Shown here piece after piece: positions 13,111 to 24,675 of a stretch of DNA of 64,000 bases (position 1 is its first letter; every line of letters begins with the position of its first letter). Origin of the DNA: Timema cristinae (taxonomy: Eukaryota; Arthropoda; Insecta; Phasmatodea; Timematidae); the NCBI GenBank assembly GCA_039000515.1, contig JBCFYV010011164.1:46045993-46109992 (forward strand), given 5' to 3'. The position numbers and the translations under genes were made by a program. The notes beneath the pieces were generated by a model that was not told the DNA's origin, made no database searches, and saw only the letters and a program-made list of their open reading frames with translations.

Positions 13111-13562
13111 ATATATATGTTTTTTTTTATTTAAACATCAACTCCTTTTCCTTGAATTTTTATGCAATATTTTATGTTTGAGATTTGTGAGGTTTACTAA
13201 CCTGCAAAATTCTTTACACCAACAAGAGATTTAGTTTCAAACAAGTCTTTAACAACAAGCACAATATTTTACTATGATTGGTAATTAAATCCTTGAATTT
13301 GTTAAAAACGAAAAATCTTTACAGTTTGCTGAATTAAATAACATGCTAGTAATTTATCTAGCTTCAATGATAAGGAATAGCATTATTCATATTTTGAAAG
13401 GGGAAACTTTTTTTGCATTAATCTGTACTCAATTAAATCTGGCATATGGGGATAGTGTGGATACAAGTCTTATTTTAGTTGCACGTATCACATTAACATA
13501 GTAACAAAATGTTTCATTAGTGATTTGGGAAAATATACATCGTTTTATTTTAAATAGTCCAC
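13111..13562. other. 3' flank of the MADF-BESS gene
   Basis: No coding signal. On the minus strand an AATAAA (plus TTTATT at 13544-13549) lies just after the BESS-exon stop codon and could be a polyadenylation signal, but the spacing is unusually short. Confidence 0.4.
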
Positions 13563-13950
13563 TTAGGAATTGTATAAAATCTTTAAAATGTCTGCTTTCT
13601 TTTTTTTCTTTTCACTTTCTGGAATTTTATTTAGTTCACATGCCACTAGTTTCCCAAAATGCTCATCCTCGTCTTTACCTTTGTCCAAATTGTTCTTTAT
13701 ATATTGCCCAACTAATTCTGATAAAGAGCAAAATGATTGTTCGAGTGTGTCATATTTTTTCTTAAAACACTTCTTTCTTGGAGCAACATTTTTCTTTTTG
13801 TATTCCTCACTTGTTGAGGAGCTTGGAGAGGGTGGTGGAAGAGAGGGCGGTGGAAGAAAGGGTGCTGGTGGCTGTGAATCCTCCAGCTCATTCGCTGAAT
13901 TACTTTCCTCAATATTATCAGAGGTAATTGTTGGCACGATAAAAAAACAC
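13563..13950 (-). CDS. MADF-BESS protein, exon 3 (linker and BESS motif)
   Basis: This is the last exon of the three-exon MADF-BESS gene whose earlier exons lie at 22691-22897 and 20935-21097. The acceptor reads TTTGCAG just above 13950. One base completes the lysine codon split with exon 2, then 128 codons and a stop follow. The protein has a serine/proline-rich linker (PPAPFLPPPSLPPPSPSSS), a lysine-rich stretch and a C-terminal segment from FGKLVACELNKIPES to ILKILYNS. That segment matches the BESS motif, a short protein-interaction element in MADF regulators such as Adf-1 and Dip3. An antisense open frame covers the same span and is a shadow. Confidence 0.82.
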
Positions 13951-14263
13951 CTGCAAATTACATCAGTACTATTTTAATTTGCATCCAGGGATAGTCTTTG
14001 AATTAACAGTAGACAGGTACCTTTTAGGTGGATGAAGTCCTATTTACCAAAGGCTGGGCAGGAATATTTATCTCAACTTAAAAGTTGAGAATTGATTAAA
14101 TATGAACATTTATTCATTCTCTCTCTGTTTTTTATATATACAAATTTTATATAGGGTTATTTTGTTTTAGGCCTATAAGCGCCATTTTAGATATTGATGG
14201 CGCTGGTGAGATGGTATTAAGGTGTCCAGCTGGCAAGCTTTTGTAGCTCTGAAGTGTTACATT

Positions 14264-14545
14264 GGTGACCTGGGGTCTAGGGGTAAGGTGTCAGACTTCT
14301 ATGCTGGCGGCCGGGGTTCAATCCTCGGTCCCGGCAAAGATTTATTTGATTACCCAACCCTTCCTTCACCTCTGACAAGACTTCTTGTGAATGTGGGGAA
14401 TGCCAGGCCACCACCGTGGTTCGGATTCCACTTAAACTGTAGGTCCTTCATTTCATCTCACAATCACCCTACCATTACACATTAGCGTAAGTGCGTATAA
14501 CCCGAATGGGTAGTAAGACGCGGTGCTAATAATAATAATAATAAT
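14264..14545 (+). mobile_element. SINE family C, intact copy with 12-bp duplication
   Basis: The head starts GGTGACCTGGGGTCTAGGGG (A box region) and has the B box GGGGTTCAATCCTCGG. The body is unrelated to families A and B (CACCTCTGACAAGACTTCTT; CCACCGTGGTTCGGATTCC). The last 55 bp or so, CATTAGCGTAAGTGCG plus the common tail and an AAT run, matches them. Perfect flanks AAGTGTTACATT lie at 14252-14263 and 14546-14557. Confidence 0.93.
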
Positions 14546-15904
14546 AAGTGTTACATTTGTTTGTAAACATTTATTAACATGTCAGATATAAAAATAATAC
14601 TAATATAGGGGCCTAAAATATGATTTACAAAAAGTTAATCCGGGTTATGATTCTAATCAATCATTTAAAATGGGATTAGGTATACTTAAAGCGGGTCACC
14701 TCAATGAACAGACCTAAATTTTATTTATAAGCTCAACTTGTAGAACCGCTGAAATTGCAAGGCAGACCTGTGTAAGCTTGTCACCTTAAATTGTAAAATT
14801 TGGCTCATGCTAAACCATGATCTACAAATTAAAAATAGCAGATAGAGATAGAGATAGAAATAGAGATCTAATAATTATTTTGTCAAAAATACAAGGTATA
14901 ATGATGACATTTCTAAGCACCATCGCGATCAGATATATCTTGTGTGGATTACAAAGCTTAGTGTGTCCAAAGTTTTGTTTAGCTACAAAAACTAATATAA
15001 TGAGTTGAATGGTTTCTTGACCTAATATGTGGCTTTACTCACCTTTGAGAAAGTCAGGAATCATTTAAAAATAGATTTACTCAATTCTTTCCGTTGAATG
15101 CTTGAACCTATTTTTTCAATTTTTCTTAAGCCCTACCAAGAAAGTTGTTAAATAATATCTCTTTGTTAAAGTGTTTATATTGATTTGAACATCCTACAAC
15201 ATAACAACTATTATTTTCTATTCTGACACTTTTTACTTGAAACATTGTATCAAAATTAATAGTAAAACAAAGTTTAAACATTTGTAGAACAGTGATAGAG
15301 AGCACTTAGGATTGTGTTCTGCAATGGTTTTAATCTTTTAGGATGTGTTCTGCAATGGTTTTAATTTTGTTTAAAGATTCTGTCGTCATCACCACAATAT
15401 GGAGCATGGTACCTATTCTCATAACTGAGGTTTATGGCAGAGTGGCACAAAAGTTATCTTGTGGTGGGATGCTAACAATTGAGTTAGGGGCAGTATTTCT
15501 GCTGAGTTTAATTTTATTTGCATATTAATTTCGACAGTTCTTGAATATTTGTCAAGGTTGTACTATAATTTAAATATTCCTTTTGCTCTTCATTTAAAAA
15601 GTTTGTCATCTAATGTTGCTATGCTCATGACAGGTATTTTACAAACTGTTGAGGTCACCATGTGAAGAAAATTAAACTATGTTTCTACTGGAGAATTATT
15701 TGACTTATTTTGGCCAAAAAAAGGTTTTTCTATAACAAAAGTTGGCTTTTTCTTGCGTCTCCTTCCATCCCAACTTGATATTTAAAGTTAAGATAGGTTC
15801 AGTAATTTTTTTAAACCTATAAGGTTTGCTCAGAAGCAACATAAAAGGGAATGTAACGTCTTTGGACTTTTCTTTCTTCTAAAAAAAATCTGTTTGTAAC
15901 TCAG

Positions 15905-16560
15905 GGATGTTTTGACTTTTATTCAAGCTTTTGGGCCTTTATGTTTACTCCTACCTCTCTATCATCAACTTCTCTGACAACGCGTGTTTTCGATATATCT
16001 TTAATCTGAAATATCGGAATCGTGTTACTTCATACTTGCGTAAGCTTGGTTGGATGAGACTTGAACAAAATACTGGCTTACCCAGCTACCTGGCCTCTCA
16101 ACAAGTACAAGATGGTGCCTGCACTCGCTGTCAGTCAGCTAACTTGATCTTTGTTCTGAGATACAAAACTAAGATATGAATGGGCTGTCTGATTTTAGAA
16201 ACAAACTCACCAATCACTATATTTCTAGGGTGTGAGCTGCAGTAAATCCATGTGTGTGCGCGTTTGGTGTAAGAATGTTTACTTATTTTATTTCATTTCT
16301 CCGTTTCCACTGCTGTTATTTCATGATATTTGATAAATGCAGTATAATGTTAACTTAAGACATGGTTAAATGTAAGAGAAGGCTTATGCCTTAATTTTGC
16401 CATGTAAATACAAATAATAATAATTCCTCTAGCCAATAGGGATGAAGGGGCTGGACTGCAACTTCTTTGAACGTTTCTGTCATAAAAGGACTATCTGTTC
16501 TTAACTCGGGGAGAATGTTCTGACAGTTCAAGGATTCTAATTTTTTTTCTCTTTATTTTT
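15905..16560 (+). repeat. Dispersed repeat, left copy of an inverted pair
   Basis: Segments at about 15905-15985 and 16465-16540 match the reverse complement of 18120-18330. Shared blocks include TTTATGTTTACTCCTACCTC and AACGTTTCTGTCA. Between the matching blocks this copy holds about 450 bp that the other lacks, so it has an insertion or the other has a deletion. The element class is unknown. Confidence 0.65.
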
Positions 16561-16880
16561 ACATATATTCAGAACTGTGACATGTTGTGAAAAGTCTCCA
16601 GAGTAAGCAGAGCTTGTTGAAGTAGAAACTGTCATTTTTCCAACCCAACCTTTTTCCAGTTTGACCAATGTTATCCCTTTTGGTAGATATTATCAATATA
16701 TATAAAATAACACTAATAATATACTAAGCCAATATTCATATTGACTTCAAAAAATATGAATATGTTTTTTAAAATGCTCTTCTTATGTAAATTAGATTGT
16801 AACTTAAATTTGGGTATAAAAAACTTTTACATAGAAAAGCAATATGTATACAATTATGTTGCCAAATATTTTTATTTATA

Positions 16881-17154
16881 TTATTATTAGCACCGCGTCT
16901 TACTACCCATTTGGGTTATACGCACTTACGCTAATGTGTAATGGTAGGGCGATTGTGAGATGAAATGAAGGACCTACAGTTTAACGTGGAATCCGAACCA
17001 CGGTGGAGGCCTGGCATTCCCCACATTAACAAGATGTCTTGTCAGAGGTGAAGGAAGGGTTTGGTAATCAGATAAATCTTTGCCGGGACCGAGGATTGAA
17101 CCCCGGCCGCCAGCATAGAAGTCTGACACCTTACCCCTAGACCACCAGGTCACC
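16881..17154 (-). mobile_element. SINE family C, full-length copy
   Basis: Antisense family C element: an ATT run and the common tail at the low end, and the head GGTGACCTGGTGGTCTAGGG at the high end. Perfect 11-bp flanks TTTTATTTATA lie at 16870-16880 and 17155-17165. Confidence 0.93.
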
Positions 17155-18059
17155 TTTTATTTATAATTTTTAACTTTACGAGAAAATTAATATTTTGAGA
17201 TCTGATGGCAAAGAATTAGAATTTAAATTTAATCAAAACAAATTTGACCCAAAAATTAAAGCTCAATCAACTCCAAGCTTTATGAAAATAATTTCCAACT
17301 CAATGCCGTTTCTGTAAACTAAAATATAAAATAAAAATAAAGTTAAAAAATAAATGTATTTTTTTTAAATGGTTGTAAATACAGTATAATTGTTTAGATT
17401 TAAAATTCCCTAAAGACTATTACATGAAGTGTCAAAAATATTATACTTTAATTTTTTATAAAAAATTAAATGACTGAGAAGCCAGTAATACTTAATAGGG
17501 TTGTATTATAATAATGGACAAAGTGAAAACAACAATATTCGGTGCAATTAAATTTTATTTGTGATCTATAGTGTATTTACTTAGTACATACATATATACC
17601 AATGGATAAATACACAGGGCAAACATAGTTTACATTTTTGGCATTTAGATTACGCTTAATTGAATCAACATTTTAAAGATCTCAGCCTGCTCTTTAAGAA
17701 AATTTAAATTTGAATGTTCTAAGAGAAATTTGAGCAACTGAGCTCATTTAATTGAAATACATCAGTAAGAGTAACTTACACAGGGGAACTACTATGGGGC
17801 ATAGAGTTAGGGTTGTGAAGTACTGTCATCTAATTCATAAAGATACCTTCAAAAAAAAAAAAAAAATATTATGTTGGTGCTATTGTTAGCTTTTGTAAAA
17901 TTTATGTGAATAACCTAATTGAATAATTATTAATATATTATAAAACGGGGGTTAGATATAATGGAGTCAAATGGCATTTATAATTGGAAATGTATTAAAA
18001 TTTTTGAAGACTTTATTAGACAATCCAACAAGTTTCATTTTTTCGCCCCTTTGTTCCTA

Positions 18060-18330
18060 TTGAACATACAGGTACTTAAGGGGAGAGGGGGGCATCTTTA
18101 TTAAAAAAAAAGCCCTTTCCATGGAAAGATGAGAGGGTAGAGTAAGAGACAAAAACTCGAATAACTGTCAAGCCATCTCCCCGATTTACCAAGAGATCGC
18201 CCTTTTTGACAGAAACGTTAGAAAAAGTTGTGGAGGCATTATTGAAGAAGTTGATAATGAGAGAGAGGTAGGAGTAAACATGAAGGCCCAACAGTTTGAA
18301 AAAAAGTCAAAACGTATCCACGAACATATT
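18060..18330 (-). repeat. Dispersed repeat, right copy of an inverted pair
   Basis: The reverse complement matches 15905-15985 and 16465-16540, though without the 450 bp insert. A minus-strand open frame here (18076-18291) parallels the one starting at 15931, but neither has a recognisable domain. Confidence 0.6.
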
Positions 18331-18382
18331 GGCCTTATAAGAAAGGAATTATGAAGTGGTATACACCCGCAGCAAGCTTTAT

Positions 18383-18422
18383 GGCTGTATAACCCGAAAG
18401 GGAAGTAAGACACGGTGCTAAA
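18383..18422 (+). mobile_element. Solo SINE tail fragment
   Basis: Only the last 40 bp or so of the common A/B/C tail is present (GTATAACCCGAAAGGG, then GACACGGTGCTAAAA). It is a severely 5'-truncated copy, so its family cannot be told. Confidence 0.7.
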
Positions 18423-18619
18423 AAAAAAGCTTTATAAATGTTCTCAAACTTTGTGTCTTGCTGGTACCGGCATAGTTTTGCTATCTTCTCTTAAAAACCA
18501 ATTTTTGTGGATTTCTTTAGGTTAATCTCTTTATTTTGTGTTGGTATTTTAATTTTTTGCTCTGCACTACAAATCTGGACAATATGCACGTAATTTCACT
18601 TGTAGCGTAGAGCTAAGGA

Positions 18620-18900
18620 AGTTAGAATTCAGAGGAAATGCATACAAATTTTTTAGAATGTAGTGTGGAAAAAACATTTAAGATTATTATTATTATTATT
18701 ATTAGCACCGCGTCTTACTACCCGTTCGGGTTATACGCACTTACGCTAATGTGTAATGGTAGGGTGATTGTGAGATGAAATGAAGGACCTACAGTTTAAC
18801 ATTTAAGAAAAACCACCCTTAGTAAATCAGGCTCAGCCTCAAAGCCAAAAGAGCTTGTCGCCAGCAATACGGATTTGGTTGGTTTAACATCTAGTCTATT
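18620..18900 (-). mobile_element. Old SINE A/B remnant interrupted by a younger SINE
   Basis: Sequence at 18620-18672 (GAGGAAATGCATACAAATT, then TGTGGAAAA) and at 18808-18840 (AAAAACCACCC) forms one diverged A/B-type body when the inserted SINE at 18683-18797 and its duplication are set aside. The head region beyond 18850 is barely recognisable. Confidence 0.6.
18683..18797 (-). mobile_element. 5'-truncated SINE C nested in an older SINE
   Basis: Only the tail and the 3' third of a family C body are present. Perfect flanks AACATTTAAG lie at 18673-18682 and 18798-18807. Truncation with an intact duplication fits incomplete target-primed reverse transcription. Confidence 0.9.
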
Positions 18901-19539
18901 TAGTAATTTAGTCTATAGCATACAATGTGTATAGCCATGGCCATCTTTAGTAACAGGTCGGAGTGTTAACTGTGGAAACTTTGATCGAAGTGACATCAAA
19001 GGTCCTAGTAATCTTCTACATATTATGAAGAACACAATAATATTTACCATTTTCATTCATTTAAAACCTTATTTGGCATTTTTAACAATAATTATTTTGA
19101 ATGATTGTTGATTTAAGTGGGTTTTACAACTATAGTTTAAATAAAGTTATTTAAAGGAGAATGGCTAATATTGTACCGTTTCTTTTAGTAATTAGTTTAG
19201 AGTTAGTAGACCAGGTTACTAGACTTGATCGTACCCGCACCCATGACATGCTTATGGTAAGGATGTGGTATTGATCAATGTTGGTACATTTTAGCCAGTA
19301 TAGCACAAGTACAACCAATGCTCAGTCTTACTGTTCCTACAAACCAGCATCCCTACTATAGAGACTGCCTTGCTGGCTAGTATCTTGTTGCTCATGTTAC
19401 TACCACTATTAGTGGGAGGTAAGACAGTGCACCGACACACCATAACACTAAAACTATAGTGATAGTTTTTAATAAGAACAGATCAAGAAATAATTGTCAG
19501 CTTAGAACAAATGGAAAACTGTTAGAACAAATGAATGAT

Positions 19540-20040
19540 TTTTTTTTATCTGAGTAAAATGTTCTGTAATAATGGAAGGATGAATGGTGAAATCGTCAGA
19601 CGGTTGAATATATCTCAGAAAGTAGTTGGATGTAGTACGTGGACTATTACAAAGAATTAAATGGTATTGAAAGAGGCAAAGATAGTATATAAAAGTGTGT
19701 TAGTGCCAAAATTGGTCTATAGATAAGAAGCATTGGTATTTCAGGAGAAACACAATAGTAAGTTGAATGTAGATGAAATGAGATATCTAAGAAATGTATG
19801 TGGAAAAACTCGTATGGACAGAGTCAGTGATGAATGAGTGCTGAAGGAGTGGGGTTTGAAAGAGAAGCCAATAGGTCAATGTGAAAGAAGTGTCTTACGT
19901 TGGTTTGGGCATATTGAGAGGATGATTGTGGATCAAGTGACAAAGTAAATATATGAAGGTAGAGTGTGTGGATCAAAAGGAAGGGGTAGGCAGGCCCTGT
20001 AAGAAGTAGTTAAATAATGTAGATGAATGTGTAAAAAAAA
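19540..20040 (+). pseudogene. LINE reverse transcriptase 3' fragment
   Basis: Conceptual translation gives the C-terminal part of a non-LTR retrotransposon ORF2. It includes EMRYLRNVCGKTRMDRVSDE, then VLRWFGHIERM, then a GRVCGSKGRGRQ segment. This is a signature commonly seen in animal LINEs of the endonuclease-RT type. Internal stops and the absence of the upstream RT core make it a dead 5'-truncated copy. The exact clade is not resolved. Confidence 0.8.
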
Positions 20041-20934
20041 GAAACATTTAGAGTTTTAAAAATAAAATAGTATATATGACTCAGTTTTAATTTTTTGAAG
20101 CAAGGGGGTAATGTAAGAATAGGGAAGTGCGGAGAAAGTCAGCGAAGATGGATTAAGTAGACCTACAAAAGTGTTGTTTTTTGAGCAATAGGCACAGTTT
20201 CTTGTTATGGAAATGGTATGTTTGTAAATATACAAGAATTTAATACAGGTATTATGCTTATACTTAATGGTTTCAAGTGTTGTAAAATTGTTAAACACAA
20301 AATAATAACTTGAACTTAAAATTCACATAAGTTCTCATGTCCTTTATTTAGCTAAGTGATAGGCTTAGTATAGGAGATACAAGAATTCACAGGAACTTAC
20401 AACACCAGCACTGATTTGGATCATTTATCGAAGGAAATTTTCTCAGCTTTTAAAATATCAAAGAAAATTTATTCTGCTGTTTTGGAATTCCAACAATGAT
20501 AGTCATTGTTGGTCCAAATGTGGCTTTTTGAAGTGCAGTTGAGAAGTTGCTAAAAACATTTTGGCATTCATCCACCAATCAAATAGGCCATGTTTTGTAA
20601 CTTTGACAAGCAGCCAATTTACACCACTTGTCAATGTGACAAAGCATATTTTTCAAATCTGGTAGATGTGAAATCATTTTTGGTCTTTTTTTTTACATGA
20701 CGCAAAGTAAGATATGAAAACAGTTTTTAGTGAATTTTTAACTGTAAAAACGCTATCACCCATACAATTAATAAATGTTCATGAATAATGAAGCTTAGTA
20801 AATGTTTACTTCTCTCAAGTTGTTTTATTTGTATGTTTAAGTGATATTAGGTCTACTACTGGTTAAAAACGACAAAGTTGGTGACATTAGAAAACTGACA
20901 AAAAAAGGGTTCATTCCTTTGACTGACAACTTAC

Positions 20935-21097
20935 TTTCTTCTCTTGACGTGGGGAGAGAGAAATTCCATATCTTTAAGTAGATGCCATTCTTTCTTCTTC
21001 ACTGGTGTCTCACCAATACTACTTTCGATGAACTCGCGTCGTTTTTCTCTGGCATATCTTTCTCTGAGCCTCACCCATCTGGTTTGACATTCTTTTA
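20935..21097 (-). CDS. MADF-BESS protein, exon 2 (MADF core)
   Basis: The acceptor ATGTAACAG precedes 21097 and the donor GTAAGT follows 20935. Two bases complete a split valine codon from exon 1, then 53 codons run from KECQTRWVRLRERYAREKRR to KKKEWHLLKDMEFLSPHVKR, ending in phase 2. This is the second half of a MADF domain: a third helix with the family's C-x-x-RW-x-x-LR-x-x-Y pattern, and the usual W-x-x-L-x-F stretch near the end. MADF domains bind DNA in a Myb/SANT-like fold, so a nuclear transcriptional role is likely. The exon is below usual ORF-length limits. Confidence 0.85.
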
Positions 21098-21234
21098 CTG
21101 TTACATGTAATGCATATAATTAGAGTATGGTCGAACTCACTATTTTACAAATCTGAATTTAACCTCCAATTTACCTTCGAATCCGGATCTCAAATCCGAA
21201 TCGTGGGAAAAATTGTAAATATAGGGGAAATATA

Positions 21235-21800
21235 TTTTATTTATTTGAGGTATTTAATTTACACTTTCTAATTGACTGAATTATATCAGCATATGAGAAT
21301 TTCTATTATGATCGAGTGCGAAAGGGCCCCCATTAATTTCACCAGGAAAGGTATTTTCTCATACCTTTCACAAGGTTCTTTTTACATGCTACAATCGAAA
21401 CGGGACCAATAGCTTTATTTCTCTTCCAGTTGAAGTTGTGCTACATATTTTTATTGCCCAGAAAAATCCTCCGACCTCGTCTGGGTTTGAACTCATGAAA
21501 ATAAGGTCTAGAGACGAGTACTTCAACTCAAGTTCACCGAGGTTGATTATAAATATAATAGAATAATAGAAAATAAAATAGTAGCTAAATGTTAACATTC
21601 TTCTTATAATCCGTTCCCATAAAATTTATACACTCAGTTAAGTGTTCAATTACTGGTTTAGGGCCTGGTTGTTAAGTTCATTCTATAATTATAATTGGTT
21701 CTACACTACCAATAAGCAGTAATAGAGCTTTAAAACAAATTTAACTTTTGAAAAAGAATGAACTCTCCGATCCCAAATATCCTTAAGGATTCAAAGAATT
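21235..21800 (+). repeat. Dispersed repeat of about 550 bp (copy 1 of 3)
   Basis: Blocks such as ATATCAGCATATGAGAATTT, TACTGGTTTAGGGCCTGGTT and ATATCCTTAAGGATTC recur at 45330-45690 in the same orientation. The first block also recurs at 61688-61800. No reading frame or terminal repeats are obvious, so the class is unknown. Confidence 0.75.
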
Positions 21801-21882
21801 TGATTTGCCATCTTATTAAATACCAGTATAGACCTACATAATAGAAGTAGTAGTAATAATAATAACAGTAACAAATAATAAT

Positions 21883-22130
21883 ACCCGCCTGGCTTAGTTG
21901 GCTAACTGCTAGTCGTGTTGAGCTCGACTGCTGAGGACGGGGAGATCGAGGTTTCGAATCTTGGTCGGGTGGACTGGGGGTAGTTTTTCCTAAATGTTTT
22001 CCCCTCTACCTCCACGCAAATGCGTGTTCACTTCCTCTAATTCAACCTTCCCAATTCCTTATCCATTAGCGTAATTATACTTAAAGCGTACAACCCGAGC
22101 GGGTAGAAAGATGCGGTGCTAAATAATAAT
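21883..22130 (+). mobile_element. SINE family A
   Basis: Head ACCCGCCTGGCTTAGTTGGC, B box GGTTTCGAATCTTGG (one extra T), A/B body, common tail, then an AAT run. Both flanks are AAT repeats, so a target-site duplication cannot be told from the microsatellite. Confidence 0.9.
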
Positions 22131-22690
22131 ATATGGCGATATTTAAACCAAATAAAGAAAGTTATTTTTATGTGTGTGGAAGGTTATAGTTTGAATAAAA
22201 TATTAAAGTTGTCGATAACTGTAACCTCTCAAAAGCAATATTTGTCTTGTAATGATATATTTTATTTAATAATTAGAATTTCCTTAATGAATTAGAAACT
22301 GGCCCAACCTTTCATTTCTGAGAAAATTGTATGTTAAAAGAAGTTTGGATGGTTATATTGGCCTAGGGCTACATTTAGTCTAGTTTTATACAGGCATAGG
22401 CCTACATCCAAAGTTGCCACGGTGTACATATGTAAAAAAAAAGTGCTAACCAGCCTGACGTGAATACTCTACACTATAGTCTTTAAAACATTACAAATTG
22501 ATTAACTTTTTATAACCAACTAAAAATATTTCCCCTGTCTCTTTTAGGTAGGCATATCTGTCTTATTTTTATGAAGATATACATTTCAAAAAGATCTTGT
22601 TTGAACTAGATTCAGAAACCATCTAAAGTATTTAATTTCGTGATAAACACTTTTTATCATTTAATCCAAGTGTTAATTAATATAACCTAC

Positions 22691-22897
22691 CTGATTTTGA
22701 CATAACAGCTGCAATATCAGACCAAGAATTTTCCTCACAGTAAGATCTTTGTACATCTTGTTTGAGGACATATATAGATTTGGATATCTCCTCACCAATT
22801 CAACTAGTACAGCATCTCCATCTATAATATCTTCTTGCATAAAATGTTTATTTGTTGAATTAGAGGTTGAATAGCAATGTTCCATTTCTTCCTCCAT
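22691..22897 (-). CDS. MADF-BESS protein, exon 1 (with 1-base frameshift)
   Basis: The ATG at 22897 opens a frame with an acidic N-terminus, then LVELVRRYPNLYMSSNKMYK, the first helix of a MADF domain. After about residue 50 the MADF match jumps frame: the next segment, ENSWSDIAAVMSKS, is read one base off. The visible exon is 207 bases. One extra base would give 208, ending in phase 1, exactly what exon 2 needs to form the split valine codon. The lesion lies in or next to the short CC run at 22733-22734 (GG on the coding strand). The rest is clean, so this is either a sequencing indel or a very recent knock-out. Protein length would be about 250 residues, normal for the family. Confidence 0.8.
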
Positions 22898-24664
22898 TTT
22901 ATGATAAGCTGGTAATATTTAACAATAAGCTAATATTTACTATGCGCATTATTCAAATAACCACAGAAGTGTAAACAATATAAGATGGTATATCCTATTC
23001 TTTCAAATAAAATGTATTGATAAAATATATAATCATTACGTATTAAACATAAACTGTGCTTTTCTCCATAGAAAATACCCATCAGCTAATTTTTTTTTTT
23101 TTTTTGCGATTGAATTGGCACGACTTTCAAGCATAGATAAAAGTATAGAGCTATTTTTTGTAAGCAAAAATGGCGGCTGGTATGACGTTTTAACAACTGA
23201 TGCGTAGGTAATTAATGTAAAACTAGATGAACTGCAAATCAACAGAAAATGCCGTATTTAATTTTATTCTTAGAAAGAATGGTGTTTATTTTGAATAGGC
23301 CTATTATTTACTAGACATATCTAGCTAGATATACATGTTTTCGCGATTGACCTGTTGGTATTGATGTTTACGACGCGTTTTCGTCATGAACCGTTGGACT
23401 ATAAATGCTTACTATCGTTACTAGGTAGCAGTACTGCCTACAATATTAAACTATTTTTCTTAACAATACTTATACATAATTATGTGAATTGGACACTAAA
23501 GCTTATATGCTAAGGTTAATTATTATAAGTAATATGAGTAAGTAATAGAATTAAAGAATCAAACACAATAGGATTCGGATAAATTACACATAAAGTTGAA
23601 AGGAAAGGGACAGATTTGGACGTTCGGAACGGGAATTGTGAGAACTAGTTAGCGCTCGCTCATCAAGTTATGGACTTGAAGGGGTGAAGGGATTGGGAGA
23701 GAGCAGAGTCAAAGATATACGGGTCTGGCTACTCTTTAGTTGCAGTGATCAGACATTGAAGCCAAATGGCGTTAGTATCGTTGCGGGGCAGCGCGCGCGC
23801 TATTTAAATATTGCAGAGACCAAAATGATAACATACAAATTACAATTTATCACTTGCTCATAGCTGTAATATAATTTACATTTATTTGTAATACTGTATT
23901 ATCAATCACATGCTACTTATTTGTTTGGTAAAAATAATGATAATGATTTAGGTCAATATGTCTGATTACGAGGCCAAAGAGTATTTCCTTCAATAAATGC
24001 ATAAGGCAGAATGCAATACTGAAATAAGCAAACGTGAAGAGTGAATGAGAAGTGGGATTTTTGAGTATTATTTATAGTTGAAAATGTGAGGGGTTAATAA
24101 GGAAACTTAGAAGGCACGCTCTTGCAGACAGCTCAATAGTAAGGCAAATTAATGCAACTCACCCTTCATTTTAATTATTTCGTTTTGCATACAGTCTATA
24201 AAGTTTCAAATCACAACGGTCCCAAGTTTGTTTCCCGCCTTCAAGTAGACATTTTTCAAATAATATCATTGGCTTATGCGTCAAGATAGTTATGGATAGT
24301 ACTGTCCCTTAATATTATTTAACTAAACGACTGTAATAATATTACTTGCAGCAACAAATCCAAAGTAATTTGATTATTACTACCAAGCAGTAGTACAGTC
24401 AACACTTCAGTATGTGAACAGTTTGTCCTCGATGAATAACTTATTACTTTAGTGGAAAACAACTTAAAAAAAAGTTATTTAATGGTATTGTCAAATACTT
24501 TCGAATGTAAAGAATACTCTTAAATCCACTGGAACATCACCTGCCTGAGATTTGGACATGAATCCAGAAAACAAAGTTCAGAGTCAAGCAAATGAGTTGA
24601 ACATGCTTTGAATGACCTGGTGTTTTAGACTAATTGTTGATAATGCTAGAGCCTATTTCGAGGA
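22898..24664. other. 5' flank of the MADF-BESS gene
   Basis: Two places look promoter-like by composition only. One is 23160-23185, with AAAAATGGCGGC (a YY1-like motif) close to TGACGT (a CRE half). The other is 23605-23815, locally CpG-rich with CAGCGCGCGCGC followed by TATTTAAATA. I see no coding region. Whether either starts transcription cannot be told from sequence. Confidence 0.35.
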
Positions 24665-24675
24665 AATAGGAAAGT

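Larger units (their letters stand above)
13951..20934 (-). other. Intron 2 of the MADF-BESS gene, about 7 kb
   Basis: The intron runs from donor GTAAGT (just below 20935) to acceptor TTTGCAG (just above 13950). It contains SINE C copies, a nested SINE, a LINE fragment and an inverted dispersed repeat, each listed separately. The remaining AT-rich sequence (14560-15900, 17170-18060, 18900-19540, 20040-20930) shows nothing recognisable. Confidence 0.7.
21098..22690 (-). other. Intron 1 of the MADF-BESS gene
   Basis: The intron runs from donor GTAGGT (below 22691) to the acceptor above 21097. It holds a copy of a dispersed repeat (about 21235-21800) and a SINE A (21883-22130). The remainder shows nothing recognisable. 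Confidence 0.7.

Noticed and set aside
13570..13977. Open frame on the plus strand
   Set aside because: It is antisense to the BESS exon, which has splice and domain support; its Phe/Ser-rich sequence mirrors the Lys- and Pro-coding strand.
23036..23242. 68-residue minus-strand frame near the MADF gene start
   Set aside because: Lysine run comes from a poly-T tract; no similarity recognised.
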